A stretch of DNA of 54,904 nucleotides from Ruminococcus sp. (lineage in GTDB: Bacteria > Bacillota > Clostridia > Oscillospirales > Ruminococcaceae): assembly GCA_021203985.1 (NCBI GenBank), contig JAJQAB010000018.1:1-54904 (forward strand), read 5' to 3'. Each line of letters begins with the position of its first letter. Position 1 is the first letter of the stretch. Position numbers and translations under genes: made by a program. The notes under the pieces are model-generated. The model was not told the DNA's origin. It searched no databases and saw only the letters and a program-made list of their open reading frames with translations. Shown in pieces: positions 8,550-18,746 of this stretch.

Positions 8550-10814
8550 TTATTTTTTCGCGCGTTCCACTGTGATAACGCCGTGAATTTTCCGCACCTT
8601 ATCCATAATCGTATACAGTTGATCCGTCCCTGCCACCCGCACGCTTGCCTCGAAAATTGCATTGCCGTTGCGCAGGCTTCGTGAGGAGGAGTGCAGAATC
8701 TGAATATGCGATTCGGATAAAATCTTGGTGATATCAAATACCAGACCAACGCGGTCGACTGCGATCACCTCGATATTCGTGGGGATCAGTGTCGAGGCAT
8801 TATTCGTCCACTGTACCGGCAGCCAGCGCGCCATTTCATCGGGATCGTTGCGCTTTCGCGCCGACTGATAATTGACACAGTTTACCGTATGCACAGAAAT
8901 ACCATGTCCCCGTGTGATGAATCCGACAATATCGTCCCCCGGAAGCGGATTGCAGCACTGTGCGAACTTGAACACACAGTCGTCGATTTTGTCCAGGACA
9001 ATGTAGCCCTTTCCGCTGCTTTCATGCTGCGGCACAACCGGCGTAACCAGGTTTTCCGGCTCTTCCTCGCTGCCGTATTCCTTGACATAGCGATCCTTCA
9101 GGCGCGGCATGATTTTGGACAGCATAATTCCGCCATAGCCAATCGATGCATAGAAATCCTCCAGCGTTGCACAGTTGTGCCGCTTGAGATCATCCGCCAG
9201 AAACATCTCCCAATCGGACTCCGGCAGGCGGATATGCGCACGCTTGAACTCCTGCTCCAGATTATTTTTCCCAGTCGCAATATTTTCTTCCCGACATTCC
9301 TTTTTAAACCAAGAGCGAATTTTTGATTTCGCTTCATTCGTCCGGACGATGCCGAGCCAAGCGCGATTCGGACCTTTCCCCGGGTCTTTGCTGGTGAGAA
9401 TCTCGCAGATTTCCCCGGTTTTCAATTCGTAGTCGAGCGGCACCATTTTTCCGTCTACCTTACCGCCCACAGTTTTGTGGCCGATTTCCGTATGAATCCG
9501 ATAGGCGAAGTCGATCACCGTAGAACCAACCGGCAAAGAAATCGAATCACCGCGCGGCGTCATGACAACAATATCCTCGGGAGACAAGTCGTTTTTGATC
9601 GCGCGGACAATTTCCTCCACATCGTCAGAGGTCTGCTGCGATTCAATGACACGGCGCACCCAAGCGAGCCACTCCTCCATCTTATCCTTGCCCTGGATGC
9701 CCTCTTTATATTTCCAGTGTGCGGCGATGCCGTATTCCGCAGAAACGTGCATATTCCAAGTGCGAATCTGAATCTCAAAGGGAATGCTCTCCCGCCCCAA
9801 TACCGTGGTATGCAGCGATTGGTACATATTCGATTTCGGCGTAGAGATATAGTCCTTAAACCGATTCGGCAGCGGCCGGAACATATCATGCATAATTCCC
9901 AGCACCATATAGCATTCCGCCACAGTAGAAACAATAACACGTACGGCGTATTTGTCATAGATTTCGTCCATGCTCTTATGGTTGATATAGATTTTTTTAT
10001 AGATGCCGTAAATGCTCTTTACACGTCCCTCGATGATCGGCTCTTTCGCAAAATATTCCTCCTCAAGGCGCTTGCGAATTCGGACCTTGATGGATTCGAT
10101 AAACGCCTCGCGCTCGTCCTTCTTGATTTCCATAATATGCTCGATCTCAGAATAGGCAAAGGAATCCAGATAATAGAAGGACAAATCCTCCAACTCATCC
10201 TTCACCGTGCGAATACCGAGCCGATGTGCGATCGGTGCGTAGATGTTCATCGTTTCGAGCGCAATTCGCCGCTGCTTTTCCAGCGGCAGGAAGTGGAGCG
10301 TCCGCATATTATGAATCCGATCCGCCAATTTGATGATCATGACGCGAATGTCGTGGGACATCGCAAGCAGAATCTTCCGCACGTTATTCGCCTGCTGCTG
10401 TTCCTTATCAAAAATCGGAATACGATTCAGCTTTGTCACGCCGTCTACTAAAATCGCAACGTCCTGACCAAATTTTTTACGAATATCATCCAGCGTATAT
10501 TGCGTATCCTCGACAACGTCATGCAACAGACCAACGCAAATGGTATCAGTATCCATGCCAAGATCCAGCAGAATATCTGCAACTGCCAGCGGATGAATGA
10601 TATAGGGTTCACCGGAAGAGCGTTTCTGTCCGGCGTGCGCTTTTTTTGCGAACTGATAGGCGGACAAAATCTTACTCAAATCGTACTGCTTATCCATATC
10701 CAGAATTTTTTTCGCCAAAGTGGAAATCGTCAGTTCCTGCGTTGGCGCATTCTGCATTCCTTTTGGCACAGGTTCCGATTGTTTTGCCATGCTTGTTTTG
10801 TTTTCATCCGCCAT
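8550..10814 (-). CDS. relA: RelA/SpoT bifunctional (p)ppGpp synthetase/hydrolase
   Basis: HD domain (HPLAVADILLDLGMD...GLLHDVVEDT), synthetase, TGS and ACT domains; start at MADENKTSMAKQ. Confidence 0.95.
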   Translation of the reverse strand: MADENKTSMAKQSEPVPKGMQNAPTQELTISTLAKKILDMDKQYDLSKILSAYQFAKKAHAGQKRSSGEPYIIHPLAVADILLDLGMDTDTICVGLLHDVVEDTQYTLDDIRKKFGQDVAILVDGVTKLNRIPIFDKEQQQANNVRKILLAMSHDIRVMIIKLADRIHNMRTLHFLPLEKQRRIALETMNIYAPIAHRLGIRTVKDELEDLSFYYLDSFAYSEIEHIMEIKKDEREAFIESIKVRIRKRLEEEYFAKEPIIEGRVKSIYGIYKKIYINHKSMDEIYDKYAVRVIVSTVAECYMVLGIMHDMFRPLPNRFKDYISTPKSNMYQSLHTTVLGRESIPFEIQIRTWNMHVSAEYGIAAHWKYKEGIQGKDKMEEWLAWVRRVIESQQTSDDVEEIVRAIKNDLSPEDIVVMTPRGDSISLPVGSTVIDFAYRIHTEIGHKTVGGKVDGKMVPLDYELKTGEICEILTSKDPGKGPNRAWLGIVRTNEAKSKIRSWFKKECREENIATGKNNLEQEFKRAHIRLPESDWEMFLADDLKRHNCATLEDFYASIGYGGIMLSKIMPRLKDRYVKEYGSEEEPENLVTPVVPQHESSGKGYIVLDKIDDCVFKFAQCCNPLPGDDIVGFITRGHGISVHTVNCVNYQSARKRNDPDEMARWLPVQWTNNASTLIPTNIEVIAVDRVGLVFDITKILSESHIQILHSSSRSLRNGNAIFEASVRVAGTDQLYTIMDKVRKIHGVITVERAKK

Positions 10815-10816
10815 TT

Positions 10817-12847
10817 TTATTCCGCTCCTTTTTTCTGTAATTCCTGCAGCAGAGCCGATGCCTGTAAATCCACCTTTTCGTGTACCGGGATTCGATGAAC
10901 CTGTTCTGTCCAAGGGTTTTGCTGTACCAAGCCTAGCTGTGCAAAAATATCCAACGCAAGCCGCATTTTACAATAGTTTAGCTGCGGCAAATCCTGTAAT
11001 GTGCCAAACAGCCCATCCCACGATATCTCCGTGACAGGAATCCGCCGATAGATTTCTGCCAGCACATCGCGAGACGGCGTAATTGCCCGATAGAACGACA
11101 CGGAAAGCGGTTCGTTCCGACAATATTGTTCATACGTGTGACGCGCCGCAAAATATTTCGCTTGTTTCAGCCCGCTCTTTCGATAGTCCTTCACGATCAA
11201 AGAAAGCTGCGATCTGCCTTGATAGCTGCTGACTTCCGCATTGATCAAAAAATCGCAAACCATACCGCACCGCAGCGTGACCTCTTCTGGCTTCACACGG
11301 AACAGCAGAAGATCGAGTGCCATCGTACCGTATGTAATTTTCAGCTTTGTATGCACGCCCTTTGACAGCGGTACGAGATCCTGCAAAACAGCATGGCACA
11401 GCGCGAACACCGGAACGGGGTTGCCCTCGCCGAAGGGCGCTAAAACGGAAAGCCCGGAAATTCCTTCGATGGTCAGATCTTGCGGCAAAAGCAAGCGATC
11501 CGCTTCGAGCGCCATGACCGGCATTTCCGGATGCATTTCTGCCGCATACTGCTGTACGGCGTCACGAAATGCCGTAACCTGATCTGCCGCCAGGGAAAAG
11601 CCGCCCGCACCCGGATGTCCGCCATAGCGCGTCAGATACTTCTGACAGGCGTCCAGGCAGCGAAACGAAGAAAAGCTGCCAAACGACCGCATAGAGCCGC
11701 GCGCCTGATCGCCCGTGATCGTGATCAAGATCACCGGCTTCCCAAAGCGATCCTGCAGACGTGAAGCCGCGATGCCAATCACGCCGTGATGCCAATTTTC
11801 GCCGGCAAACACAAGCACTCGCTGCTTTAAGAGCATTGGATTTTCTGCCGCCTGCACCTCAATCTGCGCCAGAATCTCGAGTTCCTCTTCCTTCCGCGCC
11901 GTGTTGTGATGTTCCAATTCCTGTGCAAGCGCTTCCGCCTCCTCTGAATCTTCGCTCAGAAGCAGACGCACTGCGGTATCCGGCGTGCCAAAGCGGCCGG
12001 CGGCATTGATCCGTGGTGCAATGCTAAAAGCAATCGAAGAGGCAGTGAATGGCTTTCCAGTCAGACCTGCGCGTTCGAGCAGCGCCAGCAGACCCGGGCG
12101 TTCAGTATTCGCCAAAAGCCGCAGCCCGAGCTGTACCAGAAAGCGGTTTTCTCCGGAAAGCTCCACGACATCCGCTACCGTTGCAATCGCCGCCAATTCG
12201 CCGAACTGTTCCAGCGCCATGGTATCATCGCCGCCGTCCATTGCCGCCACAAGTTTCAGTGCAACGCCAGCGCCGCAAAGATACCGAAAGGGCGATCCAT
12301 CATCCGCACGGTGCGGATCGACAACTGCCGCCGCTTCAGGAAGTGTCTCCAACGGCTGATGGTGATCTGTGATAACCAGCGTCATACCAAGCGACCGGAT
12401 CAGCTTTGCCTCTTCGATTGCCGTGATTCCATTATCCACGGTGACAATCAGCTGCACGCCGTCCTGCTGCATTTCCCGAATCGCGTTTTCATTGAGTCCG
12501 TATCCCTCTTCGCGTTCCGGGATACAATAGGTGACGTCCGCGCCCATTTCCAGCAAATAGGAATATAAAATCGCAGTCGCCGTCACGCCATCGCAGTCGT
12601 AATCGCCGTATACGCAAATGCGCGTTCCGTTCTCTATCGCGCGATTAAGCTGATCGGCAGCCTCCTGCATGTCTGCGGTCAAGAACGGATCTGCCAAGCC
12701 ATCGCACTGCAAAAAATTCGCCGCATCCTGCACATTCCGCATACCGCGCGAAGCCAGCACCTGTGCACAAAGGGTCGGCAAATCACTGCCAAGCCTGATA
12801 TTTTTCACCGCGTCCTCCGACGGCTGATGAATTACCCATTTTTTCAT
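10817..12847 (-). CDS. recJ: Single-stranded-DNA-specific exonuclease RecJ
   Basis: 676 aa; VYGDYDCDGVTATAIL, DHHQPLETLP, GGHPGAGGFSL motifs (DHH/DHHA1). Confidence 0.95.
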   Translation of the reverse strand: MKKWVIHQPSEDAVKNIRLGSDLPTLCAQVLASRGMRNVQDAANFLQCDGLADPFLTADMQEAADQLNRAIENGTRICVYGDYDCDGVTATAILYSYLLEMGADVTYCIPEREEGYGLNENAIREMQQDGVQLIVTVDNGITAIEEAKLIRSLGMTLVITDHHQPLETLPEAAAVVDPHRADDGSPFRYLCGAGVALKLVAAMDGGDDTMALEQFGELAAIATVADVVELSGENRFLVQLGLRLLANTERPGLLALLERAGLTGKPFTASSIAFSIAPRINAAGRFGTPDTAVRLLLSEDSEEAEALAQELEHHNTARKEEELEILAQIEVQAAENPMLLKQRVLVFAGENWHHGVIGIAASRLQDRFGKPVILITITGDQARGSMRSFGSFSSFRCLDACQKYLTRYGGHPGAGGFSLAADQVTAFRDAVQQYAAEMHPEMPVMALEADRLLLPQDLTIEGISGLSVLAPFGEGNPVPVFALCHAVLQDLVPLSKGVHTKLKITYGTMALDLLLFRVKPEEVTLRCGMVCDFLINAEVSSYQGRSQLSLIVKDYRKSGLKQAKYFAARHTYEQYCRNEPLSVSFYRAITPSRDVLAEIYRRIPVTEISWDGLFGTLQDLPQLNYCKMRLALDIFAQLGLVQQNPWTEQVHRIPVHEKVDLQASALLQELQKKGAE

Positions 12848-12905
12848 AACGATCCTCCCACTTTTTCAGCGCAGACATACACACCAAACATATAATCTTT
12901 TCCCT

Positions 12906-12934
12906 ATTATAGCATATTCTTTTCGATATTGCAA
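12906..12934 (-). promoter_or_regulatory. SigmaA promoter upstream of recJ-relA
   Basis: TTGCAA-N17-TATAAT with extended TGC-TATAAT. Confidence 0.7.
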
Positions 12935-12970
12935 GAAGCCTGTGCAAAAGTCCATGAAAATATCCGTGAT

Positions 12971-13004
12971 AAAACAAAAGCCACCGCAAAACCAGGGTGA
13001 CTTT
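12971..13004 (-). terminator. Terminator of the his operon
   Basis: Minus strand AAAGTCACCctggttttgcGGTGGCTTTTGTTTT downstream of hisE. Confidence 0.7.
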
Positions 13005-13026
13005 CACGTTTTTTTGCAGCAATTTG

Positions 13027-13374
13027 TCAGGAATTATGATCCACGTTTTTGAAGGTCTTTAAATTACCGATCTTCTGGCTGCGTGCCGCGAGAACTTCTT
13101 CCACTTCTGACCACGGCAAATTTTGCTGTGCGCAGAGTACCATCAGATGATACATGAGATCTGCGATTTCGTTCTTCAGTTCTTCGTTGTCGTTATTTTT
13201 CGCTGCAATGATCGTCTCTGCGCATTCCTCGCCGCACTTCTTCAAAATCTTATCCTGTCCCTTGGAGAACAGGTAGCAAGTATAAGACTTCTGCGACTCT
13301 ACATCTACCGCGCCGCTCTCATACATCGCCTTGCGGCTGAGTACAACCTCGTACAATTCCTGTAATGCATTCAT
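13027..13374 (-). CDS. hisE: Phosphoribosyl-ATP pyrophosphatase
   Basis: [21 protein letters not shown]...[18 protein letters not shown]...[13 protein letters not shown]; start internal, overlapping the 3' end of hisI. Confidence 0.92.
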   Translation of the reverse strand: MNALQELYEVVLSRKAMYESGAVDVESQKSYTCYLFSKGQDKILKKCGEECAETIIAAKNNDNEELKNEIADLMYHLMVLCAQQNLPWSEVEEVLAARSQKIGNLKTFKNVDHNS

Positions 13375-13720
13375 TTTTTTCGTCCTCTCTATACATTTCA
13401 TTGAAAAAACAGCTATACGATCCGGTATGACATGCCGCGCCAGTCTGCTTCACGTTCAGCAACAGTGTATCGTCATCGCAGTCGCTGTAAATGGAAACTA
13501 CCTTCTGCAGGTGTCCGCTGGTTGCGCCCTTATTCCACAGTTCCTGCCGGGAACGACTCCAGTACCAGGTGTAGCCCGTCTCCAGCGTTTTGCGCAGACT
13601 TTCCGCGTTCATATACGCCAGCATCAGCACCGTCTTGGTGTCCACGTCAAAGGCGATCGCCGGAATCAGATCGCTCTTGACAAAATATTTCTCCAGATGA
13701 TCGATATCAATCTTTACCAT
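13319..13720 (-). CDS. hisI: Phosphoribosyl-AMP cyclohydrolase
   Basis: [43 protein letters not shown]...[21 protein letters not shown]. Confidence 0.95.
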   Translation of the reverse strand: MVKIDIDHLEKYFVKSDLIPAIAFDVDTKTVLMLAYMNAESLRKTLETGYTWYWSRSRQELWNKGATSGHLQKVVSIYSDCDDDTLLLNVKQTGAACHTGSYSCFFNEMYREDEKNECITGIVRGCTQPQGDV

Positions 13721-13729
13721 GATTTCGCC

Positions 13730-14494
13730 TCATATTGCGCATCTCATCGGAATGCCCTTCGCACGGCAATCCGCCTTGACCTGCTGCACCGTTAATTCCT
13801 GGAAATGAAACAGTGACGCCGCCAAAGCCGCGCTGCAGCCGGTTTCCAAAAATGCATCTGCGAAATCAGACAACTTCCCTGCGCCGCCGCTTGCGATGAC
13901 AGGAATTTGCACGGCATTACAAATGGCTTTGAGCATCGGCAAATCGAATCCACCCCGCACGCCATCCGTGTTGATCGAGTTCAGACAGATTTCGCCTGCG
14001 CCCAACTGCTCACACTGCTTGGCCCAGTCGATCAGATCGAGATGCATATCCACTCGTGCGCCATTGATGTACACCGTCCAGCGGTTCTCCCCGATTTTTT
14101 TCGCATCTACGCCAACGCAGATGCACTGACAGCCGAAAGCGTCCGCCCCATCTTTGATCAGCTGCGGATTCTGCACAGCCTGGGAATTGACAGAAACCTT
14201 GTCCGCGCCTGCACGCAGTGCTTCGCGGATCTCGTCTACAGTTTTGATACCGCCGCCAACTGTCAGGGGAACGAACACTTTCTTCGCTGTTTCGCGCACG
14301 ACATCGAGCATCACGCCTCTGCCCTCATAGCTTGCCGTGATATCATAGAACACGATCTCGTCCGCGCCCTGCAAATTATAGGCATACGCGCATGCCACCG
14401 GATCGCCTACGTCCTTGACGCCCTCGAAATTCACGCCCTTCACGACCTTGCCATTTCGCACATCCAGACAAGGAATAATTCGTTTTGCCAGCAT
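13730..14494 (-). CDS. hisF: Imidazole glycerol phosphate synthase subunit HisF
   Basis: MLAKRIIPCLDVRNGKVVKGVNFEGVKDVGDPV; (beta/alpha)8 HisF signatures. Confidence 0.97.
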   Translation of the reverse strand: MLAKRIIPCLDVRNGKVVKGVNFEGVKDVGDPVACAYAYNLQGADEIVFYDITASYEGRGVMLDVVRETAKKVFVPLTVGGGIKTVDEIREALRAGADKVSVNSQAVQNPQLIKDGADAFGCQCICVGVDAKKIGENRWTVYINGARVDMHLDLIDWAKQCEQLGAGEICLNSINTDGVRGGFDLPMLKAICNAVQIPVIASGGAGKLSDFADAFLETGCSAALAASLFHFQELTVQQVKADCRAKGIPMRCAI

Positions 14495-14495
14495 G

Positions 14496-15227
14496 CTACT
14501 TCACTCCTTCCGCCAAAGCAATCGCTTCTCTTAAATCCAATGTCCCTTGATAAATGGATTTTCCGCAGATCGTACCATACAGTCCCAGTGCTTTACACGC
14601 CGCAATATCCGCAATCGTATGTACCCCACCACTGGCGATGATCCTGCACTTGCTCTCGGTTGCTTCCTGCAGTCTCCGCAGCTGGTCGAGATTCACGCCG
14701 GACAGCGTGCCATCCTTAGCAATATCCGTGACGATAAAATACTGCACGCCAACTGCCATCATGGCGCGGATCAGCGTCAATTCGTCTGTGTCGGACATCT
14801 CCAGCCAGCCCTCTGTGGCAACCATGCCGTTTTTCGCATCAATTCCCACGGCAACGTGCTCATTTCCGAAGCGCTGCACGGCATCACGCACCAGCTTTGG
14901 ATTTTTCAGCGCAGCCGAGCCCAGAATCACCCGTTCTACGCCGCTTTGCAGATATTCCTCAATGATTTCCATATGCCGAATACCGCCGCCGACCTCGACC
15001 TTCAGATGTGTCTTTGCAGCGACCTCCTGATAAATGTGCTGGTTCACCGGTCTGCCTACTTTTGCGCCATCCAGATCTACCATATGAATCCAATCTGCAC
15101 CGGCAGCTTCGAAGCCCTTTGCCGTTTCCATAAAATCCGCCGCAACCTTTTCCGCCGTTGCAAAATCTCCCTGAAACAATCGAACGCAGTTGCCGTCCTT
15201 GATATCAATCGCCGGTAAGATGATCAT
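14496..15227 (-). CDS. hisA: Phosphoribosylformimino-5-aminoimidazole carboxamide ribotide isomerase
   Basis: MIILPAIDIKDGNCVRLFQGDFATAEKVAADF; HisA signatures. Confidence 0.97.
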   Translation of the reverse strand: MIILPAIDIKDGNCVRLFQGDFATAEKVAADFMETAKGFEAAGADWIHMVDLDGAKVGRPVNQHIYQEVAAKTHLKVEVGGGIRHMEIIEEYLQSGVERVILGSAALKNPKLVRDAVQRFGNEHVAVGIDAKNGMVATEGWLEMSDTDELTLIRAMMAVGVQYFIVTDIAKDGTLSGVNLDQLRRLQEATESKCRIIASGGVHTIADIAACKALGLYGTICGKSIYQGTLDLREAIALAEGVK

Positions 15228-15242
15228 GCTCGTTCCCCCCTT

Positions 15243-15476
15243 TTACAATTCATCGCCAAAATCCCCGTATTTCTGGAATTTTTCCTCATGTTTTTCCACG
15301 TTCGGAATATAGAAGGATATCTCGCCGTATTTCGGACAAACTGCAATGTGCGGTGTGCCGATATCGCTGCGAAAGGCTTTTTTCTGGTTGATCGAAATCC
15401 GCACCGGTACAGCTTCCCCTGTGATGATTTGACCGCCTTCTGTCATTGCGGCATGACAACGTGTACAATTTCTCAT
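15243..15476 (-). CDS. Small zinc-ribbon-like protein inside the his operon
   Basis: MRNCTRCHAAMTEGGQIITGEAVPVRISINQKKAFRSDIGTPHIAVCPKYGEISFYIPNVEKHEEKFQKYGDFGDEL; CxxC plus CPKYG (expected CPxCG); ATGA overlap with the hisH stop. Confidence 0.75.
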   Translation of the reverse strand: MRNCTRCHAAMTEGGQIITGEAVPVRISINQKKAFRSDIGTPHIAVCPKYGEISFYIPNVEKHEEKFQKYGDFGDEL

Positions 15477-16096
15477 ATGCTGTCCTTCCTTTCGCATTGC
15501 GCAGCAAAGTTCCGCAGGATCTGTAAGCCGACCTCGCCGCTTTTCTCCGGATGAAACTGTGCGCCGAACACGGTCTTTCCGTCCGTAACCATTGCCGGAA
15601 TTTTCGCTGTGCCATATTCCACATAGGCAGACAAATACTTGTCCGGTACGACCGCCTGATAGGAATGCACAAAATAGACGTAGGATTCCTCCGGCAATCC
15701 CGCCAAAATCGGGCAGGGATTTTGCATTTTCAGCGCGTTCCATCCCATGTGCGGAATCACCAAACCCGGCGCAATGATTTTCTCCACGCTGCCAGGGATC
15801 AGACCAAGGCCATCGCACGCTTCGAATTCATAGCCCTTCTCAAACAGCAGCTGCATCCCCAAGCAGATTCCCAAAAACGGCTTCTTCTGCGACTGCTCCT
15901 GGATCACTTCCACAAGTCCGCTTTCCCGAAGCATTTCCATCGCGCTGGGGAATGCCCCTACGCCTGGCAGAATCAGCGCATCTGCCTTTTGGATTTCCTC
16001 CGGATCTGCTGTCAGCTTGCCTGGAATTTCCAGAAAATCCAGTGCATTTTTGACGCTGAAAATATTTCCTGTACCATAGTCAATGATCGCAATCAT
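15473..16096 (-). CDS. hisH: Imidazole glycerol phosphate synthase subunit HisH
   Basis: MIAIIDYGTGNIFSVKNALDFL...FLGICLGMQLLFEKG...FGAQFHPEKSG. Confidence 0.96.
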   Translation of the reverse strand: MIAIIDYGTGNIFSVKNALDFLEIPGKLTADPEEIQKADALILPGVGAFPSAMEMLRESGLVEVIQEQSQKKPFLGICLGMQLLFEKGYEFEACDGLGLIPGSVEKIIAPGLVIPHMGWNALKMQNPCPILAGLPEESYVYFVHSYQAVVPDKYLSAYVEYGTAKIPAMVTDGKTVFGAQFHPEKSGEVGLQILRNFAAQCERKDSI

Positions 16097-16098
16097 GG

Positions 16099-16680
16099 TT
16101 ACAGCACTCCTTTCGTAGAAAGCGTTTGCCCCGATTCGAGCGGCGTGACGGCAGTTTTCAGCGCATGCGCCACCGCCTTAAACGCCGCCTCACACTTGTG
16201 GTGATCGTTCGTGCCGTACAGCATGTTCACATGCAGCGTCATGCCAGCATTGTAAGCAAACGCGCGGAAAAATTCTTCTGTTAAGCACGTATCATACTGT
16301 CCGATCATCGCATTTGTAAACGTGCCTTGGAACACCAGAAACGGGCGATTGCTGAGATCCAGGCTGCAAAACGCAAGTGCCTCGTCCATTGGAATATACG
16401 CACTGCCATATCGCGCAATGCCGGACTTCTCCCCGAGCGCCTTCGACAGTGCCTGCCCGAGTACAATACCGGTATCTTCTACCGTGTGATGTCCATCCAC
16501 ATAGAGATCGCCCTCCGCCAAAATTGTCATGCTGATCCCGCTGTGCACAGACAGTGCCGTCAGCATATGGTCAAAAAAGCCGATACCCGTGCGAATGTCC
16601 GCAGTCCCTTTTCCATCGAGCTGTACCAACACCGTGATGTCGGTTTCCTTGGTCGTGCGTGTGATATTGGCTTGCCACAT
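16099..16680 (-). CDS. hisB: Imidazoleglycerol-phosphate dehydratase
   Basis: GIGFFDHMLTALSVHSG...DGHHTVEDTGIVLGQA...NDHHKCEAAFKA. Confidence 0.97.
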   Translation of the reverse strand: MWQANITRTTKETDITVLVQLDGKGTADIRTGIGFFDHMLTALSVHSGISMTILAEGDLYVDGHHTVEDTGIVLGQALSKALGEKSGIARYGSAYIPMDEALAFCSLDLSNRPFLVFQGTFTNAMIGQYDTCLTEEFFRAFAYNAGMTLHVNMLYGTNDHHKCEAAFKAVAHALKTAVTPLESGQTLSTKGVL

Positions 16681-16791
16681 GATCTGCCGCCTCCTTTTTT
16701 TAAAAATCGTCGTGGCGTCACCGTACCAGAAATGCTTACAGCTTTGTGCGGTGTTGCCTTTACTTTCTATGAATCCAGCCGATTTTTCCCC

Positions 16792-18093
16792 TCATTCTCC
16801 CTCAAACCGCACGGTAATTGCATTCGCGTGCGCCGTTAGACCTTCCTTGTTGGCAATCCGCACAATGTCATCCTTCGCCATCTCCAGCGCATCCTTTGTG
16901 TAATACGTATAGCTAGAGCGCTTTGTAAAGCTTTGCACGCCAAGGGGCGAGAAAAAGCGCGCTGTACCGCTGGTTGGCAGCACATGATTCGGGCCGGCGT
17001 AATAGTCCCCGAGCGGTTCGGATGCATACGGTCCTAAGAATACCGATCCCACATTGTCGAGCGCGCCCAGCAGTTCCATTGGATTTTCCATCAGCACTTC
17101 TAAGTGCTCCGGTGCAATTTGGTTCGCCAGTGCTGCCGCTTCTTCTCGGGAAATACAGAGTAGAATCGCGCCATATTCGTTCATGGACTTTTCAATAATC
17201 TCCCTGCGCGAAAGCGACTGCACCTGGCGGTTCACCTCCGCCTGTACCTGCTGCGTCAATTCTACGCTTGTCGTCACCAGAATTGACGAGGACAGCACAT
17301 CGTGCTCCGCCTGTGACATCAGATCCGCCGCCACAAATTTCGGGTCGGCAGTTTCGTCCGCCATAACCAGCACCTCGCTTGGCCCAGCGATCATATCAAT
17401 ATCTACAACACCATACAGCAGTTTCTTTGCGGTCGCCACATAAATATTACCCGGGCCGACAATCTTGTCTACCTTTGGAATTTCCTGCGTTCCGTACGCG
17501 AGTGCCGCAATTGCCTGTGCACCACCGGACAGGAACACGCGATCCACGCCGCAAAGACCTGCCGCAAGCAGAATATCCGGATTGGGTGTACCATCCTTAC
17601 AGGGCGGCGTTACCATAATAATTTCCTGCACACCTGCGATCTTCGCCGGAACTGCATTCATAATCACGCTGGACGGATATGCCGCCGTTCCACCAGGCAC
17701 ATACAGACCAACGCGGTGCAAGCCACGCACGCGCTGTCCGAGAATCACACCGTTCGGCAGTGCGTGGAGAAAGCCCTCCTGCACCTGCCGCTGATGGAAG
17801 TCGCGCACATTTTCGATTGCATTGAGCAGTACATCCACAAACGCCGGGTCAGCCTGTGTCATGGCATCGTTGATCACATCGCGCGGTACTTCGTAATACT
17901 GCGGCAGACTGCCGTCAAACTGCAGTGTATAATTCTTGACAGCCTCATCGCCGCCGGCTTTCACTGTACGGATAATTTCACTGACCGTCTCCGTAACGTG
18001 CTGATTGGTTTCTCCTGTGCGCGTATCTAAATTCGTAAAAAACGCATCCTTCTGCGCCTGATCTCTGGCATCAATCACCTGCATGGTAATCAT
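16792..18093 (-). CDS. hisD: Histidinol dehydrogenase
   Basis: 433 aa; GLYVPGGTAAYPSSVIMNAVPAKIAGV, KIVGPGNIYVATAKKLLYG, MIAGPSEVLVMAD. Confidence 0.97.
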   Translation of the reverse strand: MITMQVIDARDQAQKDAFFTNLDTRTGETNQHVTETVSEIIRTVKAGGDEAVKNYTLQFDGSLPQYYEVPRDVINDAMTQADPAFVDVLLNAIENVRDFHQRQVQEGFLHALPNGVILGQRVRGLHRVGLYVPGGTAAYPSSVIMNAVPAKIAGVQEIIMVTPPCKDGTPNPDILLAAGLCGVDRVFLSGGAQAIAALAYGTQEIPKVDKIVGPGNIYVATAKKLLYGVVDIDMIAGPSEVLVMADETADPKFVAADLMSQAEHDVLSSSILVTTSVELTQQVQAEVNRQVQSLSRREIIEKSMNEYGAILLCISREEAAALANQIAPEHLEVLMENPMELLGALDNVGSVFLGPYASEPLGDYYAGPNHVLPTSGTARFFSPLGVQSFTKRSSYTYYTKDALEMAKDDIVRIANKEGLTAHANAITVRFEGE

Positions 18094-18725
18094 TTCGATC
18101 CTACCTCCTCGATCTTCTGAATCAGCGTTTCAATTTCTGTCTGGCGCATTTTTAAGCTCACGGTATTCGCAATCAGTCGGGCGGAAATCGGTGTCACATA
18201 CTCCACGACTTCCAAGCCGTTTTCCCGAAGCGTAACGCCAGTTTCCACAATGTCAACAATACCATCCGCCAGTCCAAGCAGCGGTGCAAGTTCTACCGAA
18301 CCTTCGATTTTGACAATATCCACATCCATACCCTTGTTCGCGAAAAAATGCCGCGCCACGTTGGGATATTTCGTTGCAATGCACTTCACGCCAAATCCGC
18401 TGTAAAAGTCTACGCCTTTCTTTGCAGCGAGCGCGAACTGGCATTTTCCAAAGCCTAGATCGCAAAGCTCAAAAAAATTCCCCTGCATTTCGATAATCGT
18501 ATCCTTCCCCACAATGCCCAGATCGCAAACGCCATGTTCCACATACGTAATCACATCATTTGCCTTTGCCAGTACAACCTCCAGATTCGCATCCGAAACC
18601 GGCAGAATCAGACGGCGTCCTTTTTCCCAAACTGCCGTGCAATCAAAGCCCAAGCGTTCCAGCAATTCAACCGTATCCTTTTCCAGTCTGCCCTTTGTCA
18701 GTGCAATTCGCAGCGGTTTTTCCAT
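18090..18725 (-). CDS. hisG: ATP phosphoribosyltransferase catalytic subunit (short form)
   Basis: MEKPLRIALTKGRLEKDTVELLERLG...DIVETGVTLRENGLEV. Confidence 0.96.
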   Translation of the reverse strand: MEKPLRIALTKGRLEKDTVELLERLGFDCTAVWEKGRRLILPVSDANLEVVLAKANDVITYVEHGVCDLGIVGKDTIIEMQGNFFELCDLGFGKCQFALAAKKGVDFYSGFGVKCIATKYPNVARHFFANKGMDVDIVKIEGSVELAPLLGLADGIVDIVETGVTLRENGLEVVEYVTPISARLIANTVSLKMRQTEIETLIQKIEEVGSK

Positions 18726-18746
18726 TTAATCTACCTCCGTAATTTC

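Noticed and set aside
8889-10451. Many long plus-strand ORFs opposite relA, polC, ileS and others (e.g. 9477..10451, 40420..41589, 22815..23648)
   Set aside because: They mirror conserved minus-strand genes, show low-complexity Arg/His/Ile-rich translations and no family resemblance, as expected for antisense ORFs.
15243-15818. 191-aa ORF upstream of hisA as one protein
   Set aside because: The first ~114 codons are antisense-free overlap with hisH in another frame; only the 77-aa C-terminal part with its own start is credible.
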